Assembly: GCF_963678635.1 (NCBI RefSeq)
Contig: NC_087064.1
Coordinates: 21,564,509 to 21,624,508, forward strand
Reading direction: 5' to 3'
Length of the DNA: 60,000 nucleotides
From: Symsagittifera roscoffensis
Taxonomy: Eukaryota > Xenacoelomorpha > Acoela > Convolutidae
Positions 33,624 to 44,995 of this stretch are shown one piece after another. Under the pieces are notes generated by a model. It was not told the origin of the DNA. It ran no database searches and was given only the letters and a program-made list of their open reading frames with translations. Each line of letters starts with the position of its first letter. Position 1 is the stretch's first letter. A program made the translations under genes and the position numbers.

Positions 33624-33693
33624 CTGTTCCTTCCTCTAGGTCGCCGGTTTTTCTTGCAATTTTTAATTTTTAATTGATAATTTTTCAGTGTGG

Positions 33694-34254
33694 TTAAGTC
33701 CGACCCCCACTCCACGGACAAACACATCTATCGTCGTCCCTGTCGACCGCATACCGGATGTTACAAGTGGACACAGGAATGAGCAATTGCCCTTCCTGGG
33801 CTGCCCAGGAAGGATCAGTTTTGTCATTTTTGAAGTTTTTCCTGCTCTCGAGGTCTACGTCCTGAGTCGTGGCTTTGGTTTGCTTTGGGTCTGATGTCAT
33901 TTCGTTCAACCAATTCAAGACGCGCAGATTCGAACGTTTTTGTTTGAACGACTGCTGCTGTTCGTCTTCGAAAACCACTTCAGGCTTAGACCGATCGTCG
34001 ATCCATTCTTTGTCTTGATCATTGATATTGTCTATGTCCTGTGACAAGGTTATCTCCTCTAGACCCACTGCGTCTTCTTCTATGTTTTTCAGGTCTATTC
34101 TGTCCACTACGAAGTCGTCTCCGTAAGGATTGCACTTCTTTGCGAGTTTTTTTCCTGTCCTGCTCCTTGTTCTTGTGAACCTATATCTCCTCGGGGTTTT
34201 CCCAGTCTCATCTGCATAGGGTAAGGTTTCTTCATCCGCCTCAATTTTTTTCAT
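33694..34254 (-). pseudogene. Acidic linker downstream of integrase, family B
   Basis: 186 codons. ETLPYADETGK, NPYGDDFVVDRIDLKNIEED, DIDNINDQDKEWIDDRS and LRVLNWLNEM match in order the plus-strand segments at 58210-58680 (ETLPYAEED, NPYGEDFVIDRI, LVNDMDQDWIDDRS, LRVLEWLHDL). Conservation between two otherwise diverged copies suggests a constrained protein segment rather than spacer. Function unknown. Confidence 0.6.
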
Positions 34255-34458
34255 AAGAATCCAGTTCTAACGGCGGGTTTGTTCCTTCTTTCAGTGCCTC
34301 ATTCCCATCGTTATTTTCCCTGTTGCCTTTCTCATTGACTTCGCAAGCAGGGTCCACCGTCAGGTAATTGCCTCCTCCGTGTCTTCAGGTATACACCAGT
34401 CTTCTGTGGATGGGTTATGTGGTTTGACGTTGTTTTCAAAGTAAGCAGCTCAGCCAGT

Positions 34459-34978
34459 ACTCAGTCTGTAAAACGTCCCTCCTGATGACGTTCCGTTATC
34501 ACGATGGGTCATATCCATTTCTCTAGGAGTTTCTTTGTTCCTTTTGGCGGGATAACGTTCTCAAAAATCCACACGTAGTCTCCTACTGAGTAAGTTTTTG
34601 CAGCAGCTGCTTTCTTATCAAACACTTTCCTCTGCCTTGCCTGAGCTTGTTGTGTATTGCATATACATAAGTAGTTAAGCTCCTGCTGACGTCTTATCTC
34701 ATCTCTTTCATAGATTTGTGGCGATGTCTTCTTTCCTTCATACTCCGGGTGAAAGAATGCCAAAGGCAAAGCCTTTTCAAACGCAGTCAACATCAATTCC
34801 GGACTAGCTCCTGCGGTGGAATGTGGCGTACTGTTGTAAGTTCCCATTACTTGTGACAAATACCTGTCCCAATCAGTCGAGTATCTTGGACAATAAACCA
34901 TTAACATCGACACCAGAGTCCATTTTGTCTTTCCACTAAGCGATTTGTCTGGGGTGGTACGACGTAGAGTGAGACAGC
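34459..34978. repeat. Direct repeat block B, copy 2 of 2
   Basis: The copy in its natural setting: upstream on the minus strand the integrase continues to 35241, downstream the acidic linker follows. Source of block B' at 29111. Confidence 0.92.
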
Positions 34979-35241
34979 GCTACCCGAAAAGGTCTCATGA
35001 GCTCCTTGATAAACTCCCCCACAAAAGGAGTTCCATTGTCTGATTGGAATGTCATCGGGCATACGTGTCTGGATATCCATGGAGTGATCAGATGCTCGCA
35101 AGTCTCCTCGGCTGAGGCAATTATGCAGGGCACGGCCTCTGCATACTTTATGAAGTGGTCGATCATCACTAAGACCTGATAGTAGCTTTTGTCTGTCATA
35201 CATATCTTCTGGTGATATATCTGCACCACTTCATTAAACAC
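34509..35241 (-). pseudogene. Family B integrase core and linker
   Basis: Three overlapping frames (35241-34936, 35203-34901, 34913-34509). First catalytic position reads VVQIYHQ, where the plus copy has VVQIDHQ, so the Asp is mutated to Tyr. Second Asp is present in TFQSDNGTPFVG. The Glu is present in RLVERQNG but in another frame. YSVGDYVWIFENVIPPKG starts the C-terminal module. Inactive. Confidence 0.83.
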
Positions 35242-36544
35242 GGATGACTCGATTTATTGTAATGGGAACCAAAATCTCCTAGGATCTTTCTCCTGTTGGC
35301 AAGACAGATATGATGTCACTCACTTCTCGCATGCCTTCTTCATCACAGGCCATTCAAACGTTTCAAGGTCCTCTGGTATACTTTATCGATTCTTACATAG
35401 TCCATCTGAACATATGGCCTGAATAAAAGTTCCGTTTGGTAGAGTTGCGGCAACACTATCGCGTTATTTTGTACAGGACCTTGAACTCTTCTCTCCTTTT
35501 GCAAGCAACGATCCCATCCTTGTTCAGATGTAACTGTCCCTCTTTCTGCATACGATTTGTCTCAAGATCCGGTAACTACCTTCTTCCAGATCTCCTTTGT
35601 CTGGTGCCCCCTTTTTGATCCACCTTTTCGAGATACTTAACATATGGTCATTTCGCTGCGCTCTTAGTTAATCTGAGAGTCTGTACTTGGCTTCAAGTAT
35701 GTCTTCATGGCCCTAAGGTGACTGTTCAGCTCATCGGGATGATGTGCGTCGTCTTCCATCTAAACACAATAAATCTTTGCCCATGGCTTTGTCTCCTGTT
35801 CAAATGGTTTAGCTCAATTCTGAGAGCTTGCTTTTGCGGTAATAGGCTCATCGCACGTTTCGAAACAGCTATCATCTCCAAGTCATCTACCGCGTTGACA
35901 AATATTTTTTCTTTGGGGAACAGGTAGCGATGACTATCGGATCTTGATGCATCTCCCTGTCCGAGTCTTTCGCTTGTGTCTCCACTAGCCATGTGTGGAT
36001 CGCCAACTCTGATAATTAAGATCCAGCACTCCAGTTCCTGTCTGGGTACGTGTCAGCCGCCGATTTCCTCGAGGTGACATCGACAGATGAGTCTGCCGTG
36101 GAGCATGTCTCTATGGCAAATTCTGATGTACTTGATCTACTCATCCATCTAAACTCCCCGGACAAAACTTTGTCCACCTTGTTTTGTCCATCTTCTAATC
36201 CGCTTCATTCGGTGTCCAACTTCTCGGACAAATTTCCTCGCACCGATTTTTTCGACTCGACTTCAACTATTCCTTGATCAGGCGCCTCAAAAACGACTAT
36301 ATTTTCTTATTCCCGATCTCCTGTACCTCCGACTTGTACAATGTTCTCATTAAAACATTTTGAAGAATTGAGGAAACTAGGTGCTGAACTACTGTCCTAC
36401 AGCTCCTTTCATTTTATTTGTGCTGGCGTCTTGATGGCTTAGTATCATCGCTGGCCATTTCCTTCTCCAATAATCCACTCATTATCTGCATCACGTCTGG
36501 TATGACCTGCACCGTTTTATCTAGCAATGAGAGGCTGTCTATGT
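35242..36544 (-). pseudogene. Family B spacer and integrase zinc-binding region, decayed
   Basis: Minus-strand pieces: GAPDKGDLEEGSYRIL, matching 56870-56930 of the plus copy, then worn HHCC remnants (KACEK ... LSCQQEKDPRRF). Upstream, 35700-36540 is an acidic Ser-rich spacer with several stops. No complete frame. Confidence 0.6.
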
Positions 36545-37249
36545 TCATACTAGAGAGAGTTCTTGTTGAGCCAAGTTTGAATGTAGCAAAAGATCCAAGG
36601 GCACCGGGTCCTTCTTGGATAAGAACCTGATCTCTGCCGCTTTCTCTACTGGTAATTCGGGATGTCCTGGTATAGGATGTCCTGTCCTACCCAGCCATAT
36701 TGTCAAGGGATGTGCTTTGTAAGTCTCTGTGTCTGAAAGCGAGAACTCGTCCTTGGTTCCCGCCTGATTGGCTTGCTTATGATCCGATCCTTCGTAAAAT
36801 TCAGTTCTCTTGTTGAGGCTGTCAGCATTCTGGTACTTGTCACACATCTTGTGCTTGATTATCATGTGGTAGCCGTCCAACCTGACTCGGTTTTCCAATC
36901 GCAACTTAAGGAGAGCGCTACCCAAAACGGCGCTATTTTTCTCCACGAACGTGACTGCCGCAATTTTTTCTACTTTTGGCGCACCGTATTTCATCTCCGT
37001 GTCGCTCAATCCCTTACTGCCGTAAAACAATTCTCCCATTCTATTCTTAATCCTGGTGCAAATGGCTACCACTGAAGCAGCAGTGTCAAGCACATACATG
37101 CCTTCAATTATGGGCATGCCTAGCACTGGCGCTTCGCACAGCTCCCGCTTTATATTCTCGAAGGCTTCCATTCGAATTTCTTCCCTTGGTTGCGCATCAG
37201 CTGCTGCACCGGGTAGAAATTGTCTGCTTATCCTTTTATGAACTCTCAA
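36545..37249 (-). pseudogene. Family B RNase H and tether
   Basis: 234 codons: IKRELCEAPVLGMPIIEGMY then VLDTAASVVAI, where the plus copy has LDTDASVVAI, so the first catalytic Asp is Ala. EMKYGAPKVEKIAAVTFVEK and VRLDGYHMIIKH with NADSLNKRTEFYE follow. A deletion removed the segment between LRLENR and VRLDGY. The tail GRTGHPIPGHPELPVE is conserved with the plus copy. Confidence 0.8.
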
Positions 37250-37847
37250 TAATAATTCGCGATCCTAGGAAGTTCATCAGCTTCGTTTCCATTTTGGCGG
37301 CCTTCATTGTTATCACGGCCTCCACCGCATCCGGATCCGGCCTCAGGCCATGCTTGTCCACCATTCTTTCTAAGTACTTTATTGAGTTCCTAAGGATTTC
37401 AGATTTCGAGGATTTGCATTTCAAGTCATCTATTTTTATGCAGTCAAAAACTTCGTCAAGTCTGTCAAGGTGAGGGTTGCTATCACTACGCCATCCACAT
37501 AGCACTTCACGAGATTCCCATACTTCTTTGTTAGGCTGGTGAAGGCCTGAGCCATCAGTATTTGAAAGGTCTCAGTCACATTGCACAAGCCGAGGGGCAT
37601 CCTCTTCCACTGGTACAAGCCTAACTCACCAGCAAATTCCGTCTTTCTCTATCCTGCTACCGCAAGGGAACCTGCTAGAAGGTAGAACCCAGGTCCAGTG
37701 TGGTGAAAAATCTTGGCATTGCCAAGTTTCGAGAGGCCCTCATCTTTGCGTGCTTTTGAGTAAGCGTCCTTTATGGTCACCGCGTTCAGGTAGCGAAAAT
37801 CGCATTAGAATCTTAGCCGTCCTCCTTTCTGTTTGGAAATGACAATT
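37236..37847 (-). pseudogene. Family B RT palm region
   Basis: 37618-37436 carries the QWKRMPLGLCNVTETFQ block (motif B) and YVDGVVIAT, the YVDD motif with Asp changed to Gly. 37505-37236 continues with LDRLDEVFDCIKIDDLKCK and KYLERMVDKHGLRPDP. 37620-37847 contains the first-Asp region in broken frames. Confidence 0.8.
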
Positions 37848-38234
37848 CCACAAGCCCAAGGTAACTTCGAGCGTTCTATCATGTCATATTCATTCGAGCA
37901 GTGTTACTATTTCCGCCCGGTACGCCTTCGATTTATGAGGTGTCATGCGCATCGCTCCCTCTCTGTAAGGAACGGCGCCTTCTTCTAAATCAATCTAATT
38001 CTCGACGAAATTACAACAACCAATATCCGCTTTATGTTTAGAAAAAACTTCTGCGCTCCGATTTTAAGTCGGAGCCCAGACGTCTTTCCCAAACAACAAC
38101 TGGATATTGGTTGTTTTTATTTCGCCGAGAGCGATGCGCTTGACACCTCATTAGCTGAAGGCATGCCGAGCGGACAGAGTGACGCTGATCGAAAATGACA
38201 TGATAGAACCCTCGAAGTTACCTTGGGCTTGTGG
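37848..38234. repeat. Inverted duplication (near-palindrome) inside RT
   Basis: Left arm 37848 (ccacaagcccaaggtaactt) is complementary to the right arm ending at 38234 (aagttaccttgggcttgtgg), continuing inwards through gccttc...atgaggtgtca and acaaccaatatcc. The centre is a perfect hairpin ctccga-ttttaag-tcggag at 38056-38074. The right arm lacks about 35-45 bp present on the left. Each arm encodes the start of RT. Confidence 0.88.
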
Positions 38235-38379
38235 GGTTCGATAAGCCGTCATCTGTTTCAGACCTCAATCGAGATAATTTATTTAAAGATTTCAATTCAT
38301 AAATCCTTTATAAAACCAAATGTTTTTTACATGAGTTGGACAGTCTTTTACTCTATGTTTCCTCAGGTTCGGCGTTTCT

Positions 38380-38730
38380 TCATAGTCCGTCCTCATTGGT
38401 AAAGCGTAGCCAAGTTTCTTTCCACGCTGGAATGAAACCGTGCTGTCCAGTGTATTCAACAATACACTCGCACACAGCCCGTTTCTGTGTGACGGAAAAG
38501 CTCCGGTCTAAAATCATTGAACTTTGAATGTATGGGATTGCTGCCAGGCAAACTTGCTTACTATCACTCATTGTGTTTAAAAGTGTCATCCTGAAAGTCG
38601 CTACTACTGGCTTCCTGGGCTGTAATTTTAATTTTCTCTTTAAAAAATTTGGTATCTTATTCTCATCACTTAATATACTATTTACTGGTCGTTTAACATT
38701 ATTTAAGTCGATGATCACCTCGAAATTCAT
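38380..38730 (-). pseudogene. Family B protease-RT linker
   Basis: NFEVIIDLNNV, NKIPNFLKRKLKLQPRKPVV and SFSVTQKRAVCECIVEYTG match the plus-copy linker at 54040-54380 (VTIDLNHG, KVPIFLDRKVRLKPN, SFSLTQSGLCVSVLLNT). Ends where the inverted duplication begins. Confidence 0.75.
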
Positions 38731-38764
38731 GACGAAATCAGGCCCTAGGATGAACTGATCCTTA

Positions 38765-39467
38765 TCATCCAGGTTCTCCGACCACGAGAAAACTCATCCA
38801 GAGGTTTCGTCCTCCCATTTGGAGGACTGTTATTGGAATTCGGCCGGCTACGTAGATGGCTCCATGATTGGCGGCTGCTAACCTTAAGTTCGTGGGTAGC
38901 AGGTCCTCTTTGGCAAAACCCATTCTTTCCCATGTCTTTATCGGCATTACACTAACTACTGCTCCTGTATCCTACTGCTCCTGTTACTCCGGTTTCATTT
39001 CTATCGTTGTCTGGCAGATGTGCATTCACATTTGCTTCATATCCAATGTGTACCGCATCAAGTTCTATCATGGCATCATGACCAATTCTACGGACCTTCA
39101 GTTCTTCTCGATACAAAAAGATCTGCCCTATTTGGTCATTGTCTGTCGTGACGTAGGTCTTGGTATAAATACTAATCCCATCCACGTTTTGTATCACTTG
39201 ATATGGTCCGTAGATTTCTACGTAACGCCCGTGGAATTTCATTATTCGAGTGCCACCCGTCGTTAACAATGCTCCCAGAGCCCTAGATTGAGTGCGTGGC
39301 TCTGCTGGTCTCAGATAATCTGCATAGATGTCCAGATGCATCATGGTTAACTCCGAAGGTTCAATCAGATTCCTGATTACCTGTTGCTCTGCCACCGAGA
39401 TGATCGACTGACCGGAAATCACGTTCAACTTCATGCTCAAACTGCTCGGTGCCTTCTTTTCTTGCAA
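38765..39467 (-). pseudogene. Family B protease region
   Basis: 39467-38952: SIISVAEQQVIRNLIEPSEL and LTTGGTRIMKFHGRYVEIYG match the plus copy. The active-site block DTGAVVSVMPIKTW is readable at about 38930-38975 but only by changing frame, next to an apparent short duplication (ctcctgtatcctactgctcctg). 38947-38765 continues with WERMGFAKEDLLPTNLRLAA. Aspartic protease that would process Gag-Pol; not functional here. Confidence 0.8.
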
Positions 39468-39757
39468 ATGAGAGGCCTCAAAAGCTTTCTCTTTTGTTCA
39501 TTTTCCTTTGTCGGTAACTCCTGTTGAACTCTATTTACGGCATCTCTTGTATCTCCTTTATATCCAATCTTAATGTCGTTAGCTGCGGTTTGAAGCTCTG
39601 TTCCTTTCGTTCTTTCTAGCAATGCTTGTATTTTCTTCAAAGCCAGCTCCTGTGGTTTCTCTCTTCTCCGTGATTCCGCCTCGCTCATCAGGCATGCCTT
39701 GCTACCTTTAACGCCTGAGAACACCTCCTCATGCCTTGGGTGCTTGATTTCTGCCAC
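39437..39757 (-). pseudogene. Family B Gag C-terminal segment
   Basis: 107 codons: EVFSGVKGSKACLMSEAESR and RREKPQELALKK, equivalent to the worn segment at 20220-20300. Basic C-terminus. It lies between the nucleocapsid and the protease, as a Gag-protease spacer. Confidence 0.65.
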
Positions 39758-40196
39758 AGCATCTCAAAATTGTGGGCCATTAGTTTTAAAAGGACCCTCC
39801 AGGTTGCAGAAGAAACAAATGGAGCCGAATTGCCATCACTCCTCTCATAAAATCCTCATGATCGATTTGCGATGCGTTTTCACCTTGAGGCTAAAACCGA
39901 TCGCTTTCATGCCCTAGTTACAAGTCTGTGGAACTGCAGTTTTCGTAATACATATTGTTTTTGTAATAACCTTATCTCAACGTTTTTGTGATAAGCTTAT
40001 TTTATCGGAGGCTTCACTAATAGATATTCCTTGGACTTCAATCGCAGCTCTTCCGGTAAGGGTGCATTGGTTGAAAGAGGTGTGTAGTGCGTCGCTTACA
40101 TTGTTTTGAGTTCTTTGTTCTTCACACCATCAATGAACTTTGAAGCTACTACCAAGTTCATCCTGCTGTTTGACTCGTCCGGTTGACTACGCTTTT

Positions 40197-40445
40197 TTAG
40201 TCATTCAAAAACTTGTCTATTGTTTCATCTTCACGTTGCCTTCGATTCTCGAAGCTCATCATGACTTGGCGTCCTTGCACTCCCGAGCCAAAGTGATTCA
40301 ACAGAATTTCGAAGTATTTCGCAAAAGTGTTCATCTGGTTTTGCTTTTTGGCCATCCCGCAGTTTAGGGCTGTCCCTTTCAAGTTGCTGATGAGCGTACT
40401 GCTTACCTGTCTTTCTGTCAAGTCTTCCTCGAACGGCAGCTTCAT
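40197..40445 (-). pseudogene. Family B capsid domain fragment
   Basis: STLISNLKGTALNC, FEILLNHFGSGVQGRQVMMS and RQREDETIDKFLND correspond to 52460-52660 of the plus copy. The capsid C-terminal half and knuckle are not in frame; 39760-40190 holds only remnants. Confidence 0.78.
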
Positions 40446-40575
40446 GATTTCTATCCAGGTCGCTACAGAACCGTCAGAATCTTCATTATAGCATCTTGGT
40501 TTCTTGGTCCTTTTAGATTTCTCACTATGCTCATTGGTCCTAAAAACCTTGTAAGAATTGTCTTCAAGGATCTGT

Positions 40576-41052
40576 TCAGGGGCTCGAACGCTGTGGCCAT
40601 TGCTGTTGCATCCCGTGAATATCCCGCTTAATCGTTCTTATCTGTTGTTTGAGGCTCCGGAACTTCAATGATATCTGTTGATTGACCCTCCCGTCCGAGT
40701 CGCTGGGCTGAGCTCTTCTCTGGTTCGAGTGACTCCAGTTAGTGGAATCACCTCTTCCAACCACCTGTGCTTCTCGCGTAGGTTTTTCGTTGGAGATTGG
40801 CCTACTGCCACTAGAGCTTCCTCTGATATTCGTGGGATTTCTAGGCCGTTGGCTTCCAGTGTCGTTGCTGTATGAGTAACCCCTTCCTCTTGTGGACCCA
40901 TAGGTTCTTCCTCTGTTTGGATGTTCCTTGAAGTTCACTCTCGGCTCTCTACTAGCCTCTCGCGAGTGTGCTCCTCTGTTTCTAGATCCCCGCCTATTTC
41001 CGAGCAGGCCATCCATTTTGTCCATTATGGCCTGAGTGCGTCTTTCCAACAT
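40576..41052 (-). pseudogene. Family B Gag, Arg/Gly/Ser-rich segment
   Basis: 159 codons, strongly Arg/Gly/Ser/Asn-rich (SRGHRGSRN-like composition, RGRTYGSTRGRGYSYS), ending in a helical LKQQIRTIKRDIHGMQQQ. RGG-like composition suggests nucleic-acid binding. Precedes the capsid piece. The plus copy has a coiled-coil at the equivalent place but not this RG tract. Confidence 0.55.
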
Positions 41053-41756
41053 CGCGTCTATCCTGGTATCGAGAGTCTCAAGATTCTGCTCTTGTTGATT
41101 CGTAAGTTGCTCCAGATTAGCTCTAAATCGTTTCTATCTTACTTCTGCTCCCCGCGTCATTCGCGACAAGCTTCTGGCCAATTGCTCGACTGTCCTCTCC
41201 TTTAAGCGTTTTTTGCTTTTACCAACTTTCTGTATATTGCTATTTATTTCTTCCCGCAGGCTTTATCTCTCAACATGAGCTGCTCTTTCTTGTTCACTCA
41301 TTCTTATTGATAGCTGTTCAATCTGCTCACTAATGCTATCCACAATCCTGGTCAAGGCCTCTTCCATTGATGCTCCGTTGTCCAGCAATGGAGTCACTAT
41401 TGGTGGCGTCACCTTGTTCGTGCCAGGCAGTTTAATACTGGCTGAGTCTCTCTGAGATTTTCCTCTCTGTCTCGAAGTTCCTTAAAATACGCCTCTATTT
41501 TCCCTAGTGTGGTCACTGAACCGGTGACCCTAGTTTTTTCTGATTTTATGTCATGTCCGAATTACTCATTGTCATGGAATCTCTTGACTGTTGTGTTCCA
41601 CCAATAGTGTTGTTTATAGTTCTGACTGCACCAAATTGATCCGAACAGCCCTTTTCCGTGATTTCGGTTGCTTCGTTTTCTTGAGTCGAACTCTTCAAGC
41701 TCACTTGATCCTCAGAGTCATCCATTTCTTTAATATCTTCATCCTCTTTTGGGTGT
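41053..41756 (-). pseudogene. Family B Gag, coiled-coil region, decayed
   Basis: No long frame. Minus-strand translation gives glutamate/leucine-rich pieces with stops, in the position of the coiled-coil at 49854-50354 in the plus copy. Confidence 0.4.
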
Positions 41757-42117
41757 CTACTTCATTGCCAGTGCTTGTTCCCATGGTAAACGGAAAGAAA
41801 TTTCCAAGGTGTTCTCTACTCGTTCCGAAAACGAAGAAGACGTTTTCGCAGTCACCCCACACACCATGGCTTTGTTGGTAGGTGAGCCTCCAACTTCCGG
41901 GTTTTCAATTGAACTGTTGGACATTTCGACATTTCCTCTCAATCGAGAGTTCCCGGCCTTGCTCTACGGGAGTAGATTCACTAATTAACTTCCTGTTCCC
42001 ATTTCCGTATGTTTCACGTCCCGACCGAATATCATCCAGAGCGGGGTTCGGATGGATCTCTAATTCCAACAATCTCCTTTCGTCTTCAGACGCCTTTTGA
42101 CTCCGTGTTTCAACCAT
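41757..42117 (-). pseudogene. Family B Gag N-terminus
   Basis: ATG at 42117 opens MVETRSQKASEDERRLLELE, a convincing Gag start. The frame stops at 41905 and a second frame (41942-41757) continues with NPEVGGSPTNKAMVCGVTAK. It marks the 5' coding edge of this minus-strand copy. No LTR was identified upstream. Confidence 0.6.
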
Positions 42118-43082
42118 TCCGCCTGGAATTTTCTTCTTGTTCTGTTCCGAGTCTTCTTGGTCCTTTCCACAAAATGATCAATCATTGATTTCCTTTGTTT
42201 TTTTTAAAGAAAATATGCCTGAGCTTTCAGTTAGAGTAGATTTCCTTGACTGGTTAAGATTCATATTAATCTTTGCTCTTTACTGTTCACTCATCTGTTT
42301 CACTTACTACCGTATTTGCTGTTTAAAAACCGATAATATTAACACTACGATAATGCCCAAAAACTTTAACTAACAAGTGACCACGAATCCTATTAAGCCA
42401 TCACAGTACAGCGTATATCTAATTCATGCAAAAAAATGACTATTGGTTGATGGATAAAAAGCTATCACAGTTTGATCATCTTAAAATCTTTAAAAGATAG
42501 TGCAGTCACTACCCAATCGAGAACAATTATCAACAATTAAAACAAATTTAGTTCAACTTGAATAAAAAGTTTTTTTAAATGTATGTGTATTGCAATTGGT
42601 TTGTCGCAATTTAATAATTGAACTCTTTTCTAACGTAAGATTTTTCACTGTTTGGTGCCGCACTAACAGACAAAACTTGAAGACAATATTTTTCTAAAGT
42701 GGGCGACTTTTGCACCCACCGAGTTCTGTGTTACCTATCGGCCTGGGATTGCCCGAGCTAGATCTAGCAAATTTCTCAAGGCAACTTTTCTTCGAAAATA
42801 CAGATTTGGATTCTAAACCAAACAAATCAGTGTCGAATTTTGTGTTCGGTTAGACGTAGAGTCGCGAATATCCGGCTTTAGACGACTTTGGTTTTTCTTC
42901 GTCCTTTTTTTATTCTTCAATTGAAGCAAATTATCAGTTTAGTCACTGGTTTGCTGTCTTAATTGGTCTGCCTTTTTGCCCTAATAACCTAATTCCAATC
43001 ACTAAAGGTCTCGTTTTTTTACGCACTTATTGGGATCCCTACGATTGCGTTCTTAAAGTTTTTTTTATACCTCTCCGGATCG
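42118..43082. other. AT-rich flank of family B copy
   Basis: No gene. It should contain the 5' untranslated region and possibly an LTR, but no matching second LTR could be found by eye in 24640-25350 or 32956-33431. Confidence 0.4.
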
Positions 43083-43500
43083 GTGTTCAGTGACTCATCC
43101 AAATTGGCCGAAGAGGACCCCTCCGAGTTAGCAAAAAAACAGGACCCCTCCAAATTGGGACCCCTCTGGATTGGCAAAAAGCAGGAATCCTCCGAATTGA
43201 GACAACTCCGGAATAGCAAACTACGGGACTCCTCCGAATTGGGACCCCTCCGGATTGGCAAAATAGAATTCCTTCCATTTTGGACCCCTGCGGATTGGCA
43301 AAAGGCAGGACCCCTCCGGATTTGCAAAATAGGAACCCTCCGAATTGGGACCCCTCCGGATTTGCAAAAATAAGAGCCCCTCCGAACTGGGACCCCTCCA
43401 GATTGGCAAAAAACAGGACCCCTCCGAATTGGAACCCCTCTGGATCAGCATAAACAGGAACCCTTTGAATTGGTAACCCTCCGGATTGGCAAAGTTTTAC
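43083..43500. repeat. Minisatellite of ~20/40-bp units (GACCCCTCCGAATTGG type)
   Basis: About ten to fifteen imperfect units alternating gacccctccgaattggga and cccctccggattggcaaaa. Reading frames in this tract are by-products of the repeat. Related motifs continue sparsely to 48280. Confidence 0.9.
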
Positions 43501-43699
43501 TCTTCTGAGTTGTCAAAGAAGGTAACCCGAGACCCTTCCGGATACGGTCTCAGAGACTATAATGCAAATCAGCTAAGTATGAAGGGTTCCTTCTGGCTCA
43601 TATCTCTTCGGGCTGAAGCTAAGCTGCTTATTTAACAATTTGCCTTAAAAGTGAGGGTCTTTAACAAGCCTATTTCCGACTTGACTGTTGTTTTCTAGG

Positions 43700-44995
43700 T
43701 TCCTTAACTCTTAACCGAGAACAACATACAAATGCCTTTTTAAACCGTCGCTACCTCTTGGTAGGGGTAAAAGGGTTTTTCAAAAAATTTAACAAACCGT
43801 GAAGGATCTACTTTCAAAAACCGTTGGTTATGTTAAAAAAAAATTCAAAAGCGTTTCTATGCTTGAAGTTTTCTACAACAAATAGCTTTAGCTTAAGTTT
43901 ATATAATTTAGCAAAACGTTTAGCAAAACGAGTTATAGAGCAAAACGTTTTTTATGCAAACTCAAAATTTTTTCAAAACTTAAAGTTCCGTCTAAGTTTT
44001 TCCGCATTTTGTGTCTTTTTGGCCTACGGTTTTTTGAACCTGTCGATTCACTGGTGTTTGATATCGTGCTTTCCGTGCCAAAAGGGATACAAAACTTGTT
44101 AACGATACCCTGCAGCCGATTTTTGTTGTCCTTGAAACCCTTTTTGCTGTTTTTTTTTCACTGCTTGCCGAATCAGTCTTCAGCTCTGATCCTGTGACCC
44201 TTCCAGGTTGAGCGCAAATTAACATTAACGTGCTTGAATACTCAAACAACCCTACAGTACAGGCACCCAAAAGAGGGCACAGTTTTGATCGTAACCATCC
44301 TGTTTGATATGAGTGCCTCTAACAACAATATATCTAACAAGAAGAAATAGGAGGGTTGGATCACATCTCGTCTGGATTGATGACTTCTACTATTTTTTTA
44401 AACTCTTTTTTTTTACTGTTTTGGGTTTTTTTATGTTATTTTTTTGTTTTTTTTCTACTTTTTCCTAGGTACATTACTATTTTTTGTTTGAATTCTTGAA
44501 GGCAATTTTGGTCATTTTCCGCTCAAGGAACGACGGTACAGCCAATATCACCACCCTTCACGATACGTGAGCTTTCGGTCTTATCTAGGATAAAAACATA
44601 ATCGAGGAATCCGGAAAACATATATGTAACATTCGCCCGTAAGTATATATCAACGGATAATAATGCTTGGTTCTAAAAAGGCTGGCTAGCGTCCTAACAC
44701 AGCTTCATTCGCTTTCAACCGTCTCTACCAAATTCAGCTGAATATGTGGTCCATTCGCATTGGGTCGACAAAGTCATTACTTCTTAAGGATATCGGCCTA
44801 ACCGAGCAAATCCTTTAGGTATATGCAAAGTTAGTAAGCTCATGGCTGGGTCTCAGTATCCCCAGACCATGAGGTAACTCCTAAAAACAGGTCTACTACT
44901 GTTTCTCATATTATGATTTTTTTGGTTTAGTAGATAAAAATCATCGCATATCCTTCATAGCTGGATCAACTGTTTCCTTCAACTCCTAGTTTCAC
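43700..44995 (+). repeat. Left arm of a long diverged inverted repeat
   Basis: Complementary, with many mismatches, to 45750-47110. Anchors include acattaacgtgcttgaatac (44220-44240), ggatcacatctcgtc (~44356), tttcggtctta (~44572), tgtaacattcgc (~44624) and gggtctcag (~44849). Non-coding in all frames. Outer ends are approximate. Confidence 0.7.

Noticed and set aside
33641-33689. Plus-strand intron-like text gtcgcc...aatttttcag next to open frames
   Set aside because: It is an AT-rich island within a minus-strand retroelement region; flanking plus-strand frames are shadows of the acidic linker.
43083-43451. Several overlapping ORFs on both strands
   Set aside because: They arise from the minisatellite period; the peptides are repetitive in every frame and have no domain.
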